Assembly: GCA_013365325.1 (NCBI GenBank) | Contig: JABVXV010000004.1 | Span: forward strand, 806,001 to 870,000 | DNA: 64,000 bases | Reading direction: 5' to 3' | DNA from: Dipetalonema caudispina | Lineage: Eukaryota > Nematoda > Chromadorea > Rhabditida > Onchocercidae | In this document: positions 32,701-42,931 of the stretch, piece after piece | How positions within the stretch are numbered: position 1 is the stretch's first letter | Layout of the letters: the number at the start of each line of letters is the position of its first letter | Position numbers and translations under genes: made by a program | The notes under the pieces: generated by a model | Database searches by the model: none | The model's input: only the letters and a program-made list of their open reading frames with translations | Told to the model about the DNA's origin: nothing

Positions 32701-35700
32701 CAATACATTGCAAGATAGAAAAGGTAAATGAATGAATTTGGCATCTATTGCAACAAAATGCTTACATCTTAGGAAGAAATCAAGCAGTTAGGCATTTTGT
32801 CATACTTGTGACCCTTGACCTCTCAACAAACTTAGAAGGTTTAAATAATTACTTTAATTTGTATTTTTTCTAAAAATTTCTTTTTTCTTAGAAATTTTAA
32901 TTAGGAAAAGCAACGTTTATTTAATGGACTCATAATTCTTTTCCTCCAATTTAATCTCTAAATAACCTTTAATGAATACCACAGTTGTATAAATGAACAA
33001 ATAAACGGAGAGACCAATTGACGGAAGTAATGAAAACTAATAATTAATGATGTTGATAAATTCGTCAACATTCATCTTATATCACGTGACCTTTGAAAGT
33101 TTAATCCAATTTACCATTCCAGACTGTACAGTTTTTTATAATCCAATTTTTACAAAATCTTCAGGAAATTTTCATTGCAATAAGTGTAAACTCATACCCT
33201 TGTGAATATAAATTTTGTTTACATTAGTGAACAAAGTGACCATTTATAATATTTGCATGAATGAAGAAAGCGGAAAAGAGAGAAGATGGATTTAATGTGG
33301 AATAGTTCTCACAGTTGATAAAAAGGAATGAGACTCTCTTCTAGCAGTAAGGATTGGAAGAAAATAGTCAACAAATCAAAAGCAATTAATATCAGGAAGA
33401 TGAATTAATAATCTTTAAATGGTTGGCTAATGGACTGTCAAGCTTTTAAGTGAGAGATTGGCAAAAGGGTTAGACTGATGTTCTCATTTCGAGATTAGTT
33501 CATCAAATCGGAAAAGGAAAGGGTCATGAAAGTGATTGTTGATAATCTCATCGATCTTTTCTTTACTGTTTTCCACTAAAGTTAATCCCTGTCCATTCAA
33601 GGCTCATTGCACATCCAGCTGTATCATCAGTATTTATCACTATCGTTCATGATACTATCACATGATTGATTGCTAACTCTCTCGTTCAGCTAAAGATTTA
33701 CCTTTGAGACGAAGGTAACCAGTTTTTGAAAGTACTGGATCGGTGTTCAACTGGCACGAGTAACCACCTATATCATTTTCCTAAAATAGATCAATTTCGA
33801 TAAATGAGTCGGAAACATCGTTAAATTTATAATTCAAGTTAAACTTCAGACTAACTTGGACATCCTTGATAACCAAAATCCATTCATTATCCTTTATTGG
33901 TCGTTTAACTTCATACTTGTGTCGTTGCCGAAATACCTTAAATCTGAGTTGGAAAATTAAAAATAAAATTATTCTAATTTAACTTCAATCTAGTATAATT
34001 TCATTTTTAATCCATATTTGATGGTAAATTAAAAGACGTTGCAAACTTTAAAATCTCAATACAATGTTACAATCAAAAAAAAAAAAAGGGGGGCTGTGAA
34101 AAATAAAAAGTAAAACAAACCTTTTCATTAAAAGCAATTAACCTTGGTGGCGTATCTGCTCGAGCAAATGCTACCTGTAAAAAAGAGTAATGGATTTAAA
34201 TTTAGAAAAATTTGCATTAGTTAATTGATAGATGAAATTCAAAGACTAAGTTTTGTTTTCGTTATACAGACATTCATTTCAGTGATATTTTTGGACATTT
34301 TTCCGGATACATTAACAGTAACGGTTCAGTCAGTGTAAACACCATTTGTCTTATAGATAGATTGATTAGATAATTCAGGAGAGATTAATTATTAGCCCTT
34401 CTATAGTTCCAATTATGCAGTAGGATGAAGGCTTTTTTTTTTGGACATAATTCGGAGATCTTACTATATCTTTTAAAATCGAATCTTATCAGTTTTTCGA
34501 GTTTTTCCGAATTCAAGAATTTTAACAATTTTCAAAAATTGGACTAAGGTTTTGCAAATTTCTTTAAATTTTTGAAATTCTATCAAATCACATCTCAACT
34601 TTATCATTTCCTACCCATTATTTTTGGTCTACTGAAGTATATTTATGAAGAGTTTTGTAACAACTCAAATGGTACCATATGTTTGCCAAGCTTGGATATT
34701 TCACATTTGAATTCGATATCTTGACCTTTAATAGCGGTAACATTCTCCATCACAGGTTCAATAAATGTCGGCATTGATTGTCTACTGCATGCTACAATGA
34801 AACTTTCTAAACGGCTTCTTAAAAAGTTTTAAATAACTAACCAATTACAAATTGATCTTTCCTTGATTGAAAAACAAAATTATTGAGATCATGGAAGTGC
34901 ATGATTATATTTTCCCTTTCATCATGGATCCATCCAATTTGATAATTTGCAAATTATTCTCTAAGGTTATTCTTTTGTGGGCATCTTCTAATGCAAAAAT
35001 TGTAAAATTGCTTTTAAATAGGTCATTAAATTTGCCTAAGCGGTTTTCAGCACTATCCATTTCCTGAAGATAAAATGAAAAGGAATGGAAATAAATTAAA
35101 TTGAATCAAACTAAATCACTATTGAGTTTGCATTCACACAGAAGAATTGATTAAAACGAAAAGAAGATATCTGAATTCGAAAAGTTCCTTTCCTTTCTCT
35201 TTATGCCTTTAAAATTAAATCCTAAAAAGATGACCTAAAATCGGTATAATTTGTTATCAACCAAAAAAACATACGTACTACTTTAGTGGCAATTATTTCA
35301 ATCGATTTAGTTGATAGCTTTGAAAAAGTTCCGAATAGTTTATTAGGGAAAACAAACTTGCATCTTCTCCGAAGGCACATTGCATATAATAACAATGATA
35401 ATGGCGATAATTTAAAAATTAATATCTTGTTATGAAACTCTGTTGATATGAGAATTAAATTGTCTCTTCTCGTCACAACAAATTTATTTTTAAGTTGCTC
35501 ATTTGTTGCTTAACTTTTTATTATTAATTAAACTTTCACTTTATTATTTAAATTTAATATTTTTCACTCTTTTTCTTTTAATTGAATCAACAAAAAGTAA
35601 ACATCTTGAAAAATGGTCCATTGTACATTATCTTTCAGATATTTGAAATTATTGTTTGTTAACTTCTACGATAATACCAGCAGAGCAAAGTAATGAACAA

Positions 35701-37099
35701 AATTTTTTTCGAGTGATAATAATAATAATGGCAAGTGATAACGATCAATCAATTTGTCTATCTTATCAATTTATCTTATTTCTCTCTTTTACAGTTTCGG
35801 ATAAATACTGCAACCGATACACTTGACAATCAAAAATCCTTTTTTTCTATCTTCCACATTAGAAATACTAATTTTTCCAACTCAACCATTTCGCAACTGC
35901 AAATTCAATTTTTTTAGAAACATTATCAACTTTGTTTCACTTATCCGTTTTAAACCAGCCTATTTTATGCAGCTCGGCTGTCACTTTTATCCACTTTTTC
36001 TCGGAAAATTGGAAAAGGAAGAGCTTCGACAAAAATTTAAGCTTTAAACTTTTATAAAGAAATTTCTGCAACTTTCCCAGGAAATTGGATCCAATAAAAA
36101 TATTAAAAAAAACAGACATCCATTTAGTGAAGTGATATCAATTTCATTATCTCAAATATCGCATACTAAAATTTTTGGAGGAAAAAAAATAAGCAATTTC
36201 TGTAAGAACATTTAGGATTATGCATATTGGCTGTACTTTGTGAAAATTTGATTTTTCGAAGAGAGAAATATTTCTATCTTACGAAGCAAAGTGAAAATTA
36301 TATGCAAATGTATAATGTGAAGAATCGTATCGATTGGAGGATTCATTTGATTATTCATATCGGAAATTTGATGTTCGTGGATAAAAGTTATTAAAGATCA
36401 TATTTCATTTAAACATACAGCAATTACTATAACAACAATTGCTTTATGTTGAATGAAATTTTGTTTTTTTTTTTTAAAAAAAGATTTTCGAAGAAAGATT
36501 TCTTATTTACAATATTTTTTATTCCTGAAATAAAATATTTCTTTTCTCCTAAATAATTATAATTAATTCCAAGAAGTTAAGTTTATTTTTAACCTGTCTT
36601 GCTAAAGACTTTTACTCAATAAATTTATTAGTGAATTCATTATACAGCATATGACTACTATAAGCATATGTATTTTCATGATCAGGCCTTTAGACCCGGA
36701 TCAAACCTAGTATAGTTTAATTTTTAATAACACCAAATAGTTCCTTTAAAACAGTTTTTCTTTTTAAATATCTGAAATTCATGGAAAAATGAAATAGTCT
36801 AATCTACTCCATTTCAATTTGACAAAATTGATCCGGATGATATGCAGATTGAGCAAAAAATCAATAAATCGTTTGGATTACTGTATCATCAACATATCAG
36901 AAAGGCCTGGCATCATTAAAAAACATAGGAAATGAATTATCAATTGCTGAATCGATAATTCCTTATTCACGCAATTGAGAAAATCATTTTTTACTTATTC
37001 AATCTAAAAGTGATGAAAATTAAGAGAGCATATAAAAATCTTACCGTTAAAAATATGACAAAGGATGGGTGGCAATAATAAAATAGAACTGGTAGACAT
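29503..37099 (-). CDS. rig-5: RIG-5-like secreted three-Ig-domain protein (DIP/Lachesin family)
   Basis: Neuronal-type cell-surface recognition protein of the IgLON/DIP group; nematode RIG-5 is the DIP-like partner of the Dpr-like ZIG-8 (family knowledge). Exons in coding order: 37099-37045, 34791-34676, 34174-34121, 33936-33856, 33780-33702, 32156-31995, 31866-31738, 31466-31315, 31075-30940, 30654-30610, 29822-29503. Total 442 residues, all phases consistent. Residues 1-18 look like a signal peptide. Ig1 has C48 and C111 (KGQDIEFKC; GGYSCQLNTDP), Ig2 C153 and C206 (YVARTTAATVEV; YICVASNGVPP), Ig3 C249 and C305 (GGQVSLVCNAEAWPRP; GTYRCVAMN). Sequons occur at N35 and N148. The C-terminal exon encodes an acidic tail with 13 consecutive Asp (347-359) and ends without a hydrophobic GPI or membrane segment, unlike fly DIPs. 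A second possible first exon lies at 38525-38480. Confidence 0.92.
29755..29793 (-). repeat. rig-5: (GAT)13 coding trinucleotide repeat in rig-5
   Basis: Thirteen perfect ATC units on the + strand read as GAT on the coding strand and make a 13-Asp run in the C-terminal tail. The other frames would give Met or Ser/His runs. Pure-codon repeats such as this are usually length-variable between individuals. Confidence 0.95.
34792..37044 (-). other. rig-5 intron 1 (2.25 kb)
   Basis: Very AT-rich, with a GTAAGA donor and TTGTAG acceptor. Apart from the micro-ORF at 34905-35060, nothing coding is recognised. Confidence 0.7.
34905..35060 (-). CDS. Possible nested 51-residue micro-ORF in rig-5 intron 1
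   Basis: On the minus strand a strong acceptor, TTTTATCTTCAG, is followed three bases later by an ATG and 51 codons before TAA at 34907-34905. The product begins MDSAENRLGKFNDLF and ends SMMKGKI. It is charged and mixed in composition, unlike the hydrophobic noise elsewhere, and has no signal peptide or recognisable domain. Acceptor, then ATG, then an intact frame is what a spliced-leader-capped mini-gene would look like. It lies on the same strand as rig-5, inside its 2.25 kb first intron. No donor in it would join rig-5 exon 2 in phase with an intact frame, so it is not an obvious alternative exon. An overlapping 66-codon + frame (34867-35067) lowers confidence. Confidence 0.35.
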   Translation of the reverse strand: MDSAENRLGKFNDLFKSNFTIFALEDAHKRITLENNLQIIKLDGSMMKGKI

Positions 37100-39654
37100 T
37101 AATCTAAAAAAGAAGAAGTTTTTTGGAGTAAATGTTAGAGAGAAGAATGTAATAATTTACAATAAATTTATTTTCTCAATTACACATGAATGAGTTGTCA
37201 AAATTTGCAAAATTATATGAAATTAGGCTCCTATTGAGATTGTATGGTTTGTTGATGAGAAAAGAGCCTAAGCGATGAAATGTCAACATGGTGTCATCAT
37301 TAGCGTTTGTTAAAATTTTATCAAGTTTACAATTACTACCCAAACCTGCTAAATTTATCCATCATAATGATAAGCATACTCATAGACACTTCTAACCATT
37401 CAAAACCTTCTTTTCATCGAGATTATCACTGATAGAATGCGATAATAAATGATATCGATAGCAGATGATGATATGTATGTTTTGCTGTTTTATATTCCAA
37501 AAAATTATTTCCATAATTTTCTGAAGTTTAACTTTAATTCAAAATTTGTAGAAGCCTAAAATACCTCCCATCTTTTTTTCCGGGAAGCTAATTTTACCCA
37601 TTTTAAGTTGCTTACAAAGAAAAGATTGGTTTTAATTTGCTTATTACCCAGAGAGAAATGATAGTAATACTAATTGGTGATTGGGATGTGTAATCAAATT
37701 ATTATAATAAAATGCTTCATTCTCCTTATGAGGATGATCGATCTTCTTTTGCAACATATTACATTACATTGATGAAAATTTCGCAAATGGATTTAGAGTG
37801 GCTTTCGGGCATGATGATGTCCATTTTAATCATTCAAACTTCATCTACACATGTACATATCTGATTGAAAAATAAATTTCATTCGACACATATAAGTGTG
37901 TAGCTTACACTTACGCATACAGCTTCAAATTTTACTGACCACATCTTTAGGATACTAAATTAAGTATAATTGCAATTTCAATAGAATGAAGAAATGAGAT
38001 GTAAATTTAAATCTCAAGGCCAAAATATGATAAAAATTATAACAAACACTACAAGAGTTGTTACATGAATCCCCCATGTAAAGATTTGAAAAAAAAAACA
38101 AATAGGATGAACATATACTTTAAAATCTATAGACAATAGCGCCATAAAAGCTTACTGTATAGGGATATAAATCCTGATAATTGTATTAGTTAATTATTAT
38201 ATCTTTTTTGTAATTTTTCAACTAATCATTAATTTCTTGGGGAGAAAAACTAGAATTCGTACAGATGAACATAAAACTCAAAGAGAGATTAAAAATGGAA
38301 AAGTGATACCGTTTGATGAAGTGTGAGATGAGTTGAAGCCGATGACAAGTGTTAAGGATGGATGATTCCGAAGAGGATATACAACCATTCAAGAGGTTAA
38401 ATTGCCTAATGTTTCCAGAAACCTACGGGTGAAGAAAATGTCAGCCAAGATCAGTTCATTTTAAGGTTTTGAAACTTACCAAAATTTGCTGTTTGCATTA
38501 CCAAGAATAATTTCAACAGTAGCATACCAAACAAATATTGAAAATAAGGCTTTTTGAAAGCTTCCAAGACAGACAAATAATAATATAACTGGAGAGAATA
38601 ATACAAATTTATAGAAGTATCGATAACTCAAAGGACCAGCAGTTTCAATGGAAAGGACCGTATGAAATGATTTCCTCAGCAGTAATTCAAAGAAAACAGT
38701 TGAAATGGTAACGGTACGGTTTAATAGAAGTAATGAGGAATATTTTATTCACAGCAGTTAAGCAATTATTAAAGCCATCTTCTCGATCACTATTGTTATT
38801 GGGAGAAAACATTCTTTGGGAGAAAATATGGGAAAACTCTCAGTAATGGTCAAGGATAGAACAAAGTAGGAGGGATGCTTAATTTTAGAATGGAAATGCA
38901 ACGCATAAACAATTTCAAGCAGGCGAGACTCCGTTTTTCACAGAATGGGCGGACTGAAGTATATATACATATTTATTTATTGCTCATGAATCCACAAACA
39001 ATTGCATGAACACAATGACATAAAAAATGCTACATTAAAATAGAACATGCATTTTCGTAAAACTCGTGTTTTATCGGCATTTTGGCAAGTTCATCTATTA
39101 TTATTTCAAAAAACTTATTTTCGGTTATCGCGATCTTCGGCGTCGTAACTATATTAAAAGGCAACATAATTCACAAATATCCTTTTTTCTTGTTAATTTC
39201 GTTGTATACAATTAGCGTGAAATAGCAATTGGAGCAGATTTGAACGAGTGAAAGATATGATTGTTTTTTAAAAATCAGTTCACTCGTAGAAGTGGCATGA
39301 TGTTTTTCACTACCAAAACAACCACTACATCTACCAGCATACTTCAGACTAATTGTTTGGATGCAATTTTATCTGCACTTTTAGATAAATGAGTACTTGA
39401 AAATCAAGATGTTTATGGGTAATTCTTTGTAAAGTGTCCAATACCCAAACAGGCAGGTTCAGAAGACTGATTTTTAGAACACTAAATTCATTACAAATTT
39501 CCGAAAAATACTAATGATCCACAATCAAATATACTCATACAAATTGCTATTTGTAAATAAAATAACTAGAAAAATCTAAAAAATGATGCGACTGGCGGAC
39601 AATCATCCGGACCACTGACCTTGTTAATCGAGAATTCGAAATGTCCGTCGCCTT
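37100..39654. other. Upstream region of rig-5
   Basis: Contains the putative alternative first exon at 38480-38525 and otherwise AT-rich sequence. TTTTTTAG directly precedes the rig-5 start at 37099 by four bases, a candidate trans-splice acceptor. Nothing else recognised. Confidence 0.6.
38480..38525 (-). CDS. rig-5: Alternative first coding exon of rig-5 (signal peptide)
   Basis: ATG at 38525-38523 opens 15 codons plus one base ending in TTTTG|GTAAGT. The encoded MLLLKLFLVMQTANF is a good signal-peptide core. The exon ends in phase 1, exactly as the first exon at 37099-37045 does, and would complete the same Ala codon at exon 2. Including both exons in one mRNA would create an in-frame stop, so they would be mutually exclusive promoter or leader choices. 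Confidence 0.5.
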
Positions 39655-41355
39655 TTATTGGTTCCTGGAATAAAAGATTTGAAACGTTCCCAATTTTCAA
39701 AAAATAAATAAATAAATGAACATGCAAAACGTGCAATACTTGAAGCAGAGAAGCCTCAAAATAGCAAAAACCCAAAGAAGATGAAAACGGACTGAGGGAC
39801 TATTAATAACTAAAGGTATAGAAGACAAAACACACGTCAAAATCTAAAGACATTGCTGAACATATTAATAAACTTGTTCATTTTTCGTAACATTAGAAAA
39901 AATATTATCCTTTTAAATGGGATATCATCTGTAAGACATGAAGCAAAGTTCATATTTGCCGAGCAAATAACTCATTGTAAAGTACGTTGTTCTGTTCCTT
40001 AGAAGTCTTGTACTAGTAATATTGCTTGATCAATCAATCGAACCTTATTCATAAGTTATAATGAAGATTATAATAAAGATGGTGCGTTGATGTGTAAAAA
40101 ATATGCAAATTCATATAGAGCAGAAGCTACATGTTTTCCGCTCAAAAAACTGTTGGGATGAAAAACTGCATATTAGTGAGCAACAAGAAAGTAAGAGTGT
40201 TAGAAGCAAAACTTATTTATAGTTGCTATGATTTGAGTGCGAACAACACACCATAATCAAAAGTATTACAAATAAGATTTAGCCGATTAGGCAAATAATG
40301 ATTTGAGATGAGTATACAGAAGTGGGAAAGAAATTTAAACTCAACGTCTCAGTAGAAATGCATTCTTTATCCTTATCCATCTTAATTCATAAGGGATCAA
40401 AGATAGCTGATTATAAAAACGCTCAAGTCAATAATTGCCTTTTATTTCTAGAATTTTTCTCGAAAGATGTGATAAGACTTGAAAAAAAAAAAATAAATAA
40501 AAGCGAGAAGTTATGGTTAGAAAATGGTTTGAGCTTCTAAAATCGACTAAACTTTGAAATGTCTATTTTGAAATCTAATCAAAACCCGTCAGAAGGACCT
40601 AACTGCAGCAACATGAAAACCTGTGGTAATATGGAAGAAATAGTGATAAGCTAAAAAGCATTCAGTTTGAGGAAAGTTATAAACTTGAGAACAGGTTGTT
40701 GAAGGTATATAAAACTAAAGATAGCATGCATCACGAAACTAAAACAAATATAATTATTGCCATACATCGTTTTGAGCATCTTGCAGACACCAAGTACTGG
40801 TATTGCGAATCCAGTGAATTGGAAGAGTGTTATGATTATAAACCACATGTATTTGTTATCGGTCACCGGCAGATACTGAAAAATCGAATCATATAAAAAC
40901 ATGCAGAACTAGATGTGCCGTATATAAAGCATGTGGTTGAATTACGAAGAGCAGGTTTACTTTCCCAGTTAACTAGACAGTTCCAGTAAACCTAAGTTGA
41001 TCAAGATGAAAAGGAATACAGCTTTCTCGAAAGACCCTATTTTAGGCGAAGATCAACCTAAACATGCATTGGTCTGAAATCAACAGCTCCATGTAGATCG
41101 ATATTTCCGAGTTCATATGTAACCGTGTGTTTTTGGATGTAAAAGACGATTTGATAGGGATGTAAAGTATTTAAAAGTGCAAACATGCGAATAAAAAATT
41201 ACTGAACTTACATAAAGTGACCATCCCGGAAACTTTGGATGTTTGGGTGTTTGAGGTCCCAACATCATTGGACGTGGCCAATTCTTGCGGCCTGGTGGCT
41301 TTAAGCAATACTGACGTGTAGATGTTCGAACCAAATTTAGTAAGTTTCTGTTCAT
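39655..41355 (-). CDS. Cytochrome c oxidase subunit 7C-like mitochondrial protein
   Basis: Small single-pass subunit of respiratory complex IV in the inner mitochondrial membrane, by similarity. Exon 1 is 41355-41212 (48 codons, starts MNRNLLNLVRTSTRQY, a presequence-like Arg/Ser-rich segment). Exon 2 is 40875-40766 and encodes LPVTDNKYMWFIIITLFQF followed by TGFAIP and a short basic end. This matches the COX7C layout: PG..LP..NK, one hydrophobic segment with G-F-A-x-P, then a short basic tail. Exon 2 ends AT|GTATGG. Joining to the acceptor at 39665 gives Met-Asn-Gln-stop at 39657-39655, about 87 residues, ending where COX7C proteins end. The last exon is uncertain because a longer frame (39664-39573) overlaps it. 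TTTTGCAG 21 nt before the ATG suggests trans-splicing. The pieces are clear; the family call is probable. Confidence 0.65.
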
Positions 41356-42931
41356 GTTGTCACTAATAATAATGGCCTGCAAAAGGTCAACGCACAATAA
41401 TAGTGAAAATTTTAATTGAACAAAAACGTGTAATGGTGTGTCAGTGATATACTTGGCTATTTTTTTCTGGGATAAAAAGTCAACCTTATCTTGTCAAAAG
41501 TAAGAGACGATAAGGTAAGAATAAGGAATTATGACCCAAAAGACATTGCCGAATGTTACCTAGCAAAAAAAACAAACAAACGACACCTCTGAAATCTAAC
41601 CACTACCCAGTGAGAGTATTGCGTTTCGAGGGAACACTTCCGCGGTGAACAATACGATAAAAGACACTCTCAGACATAAATCTTGCCCAAAATGAATGAA
41701 ATAACTTCTCAACACTCCCTATGAACCCAATCATAGACAGCATGACCCTCACCCTCACCAACTCAATCTACAACCTGTCCATCTCCTTCCTGTCACAACC
41801 ACACCTGCTCTCGGGAAATCTCAGACCAACGATGAAACGGAGTGTGGACGGAATGCAATGGTTCAGTCCCGCAATAGAAAAGAACAAGGAAGAGAAATTG
41901 GATATAAGGTTAAACGATACGGGGAAATATTAATTAACGGTTATACCACCAGCTCACTCATTAACTGTTACTAACAAAGTAATCCCAATTAATTAAATAG
42001 CTATTAAGCTAAGTTTATGTAATGTTTCCCATTGCGTTAGTACATTCCTTTACTATCATTGTACTGTGAATCAATCAAAGCATACATTCCTAATTATTTA
42101 ATTAAACTATCATCAAAAATGAATTAGTTAATAAGCCAAACTATCTCTCAATGATTTGCAAATCGGAATCTTATTCCTACTTTCCCGATATATTCCACAA
42201 CATTTGATGGTATATCTTTCAATGTAAAAACATGCTAACCACAAGTTTCTGTACGAGAAATTATCAAGTTTGTAATAACTTCCATTCTATACTATTCCAT
42301 CCTGATAGCTGGATGATTGCATATCAGATGCTTCTTTATGACATACTTCAGGATTAGATCATAATAATACATACTTCATCACTAGATGATGACTAATCAT
42401 ATAACATGCATCCTTCCATTCGTATCGGCTGCTTCTAGCAAGAATTTAGTAGTTGAAGAGAATGACAAACAGAGCATCTCTTCGGTAGCTTTCCAATAGA
42501 TAGGATCGACTGACTAACTCTTCGATACCTTTCTGTGATGTCTGTTGTTCAATTGTGAAATGGTCAATGTTTGCATTTAGTATTATGAAACGAATCGAAT
42601 CTATCAGCAATCAGCATCCCATAAAGGTGTGTATTCTTAACTATGCTTTTATACATTTCAAGATATAAGGAATCATACCTTCTTTGGGAGGATTCAGATG
42701 GCAGTCAGTTCTGTCTTTTAGTGTGATTCGACTATTTGTTTTATACTACTCCTTTTTTTAAAATATCCAAATGTCGTTGCTTACATATCACAAAACCTTT
42801 TGCAATTATTATTATTATTATTATTACAATTATTCAAATTTATTTATTTGAGTTCACATTTCAGATTATAGATTTCATTTCGTGTGGCACTCAAAATTTC
42901 GAAACAATTCATATGTAAAAGAAAATTTTGA
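41356..42931. other. Divergent intergenic region between genes 4 and 5
   Basis: Likely holds both promoters. The 41600-41900 stretch is less AT-rich and more complex than its surroundings and contains an open + frame (41721-41933) with no recognisable homology, not called as a gene. An ATT trinucleotide repeat lies at 42805-42826, and an acceptor-like CACATTTCAG ends near 42864. Confidence 0.55.
42805..42826. repeat. (ATT)n microsatellite
   Basis: About seven ATT units shortly upstream of the gene 5 start codon. Confidence 0.85.
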
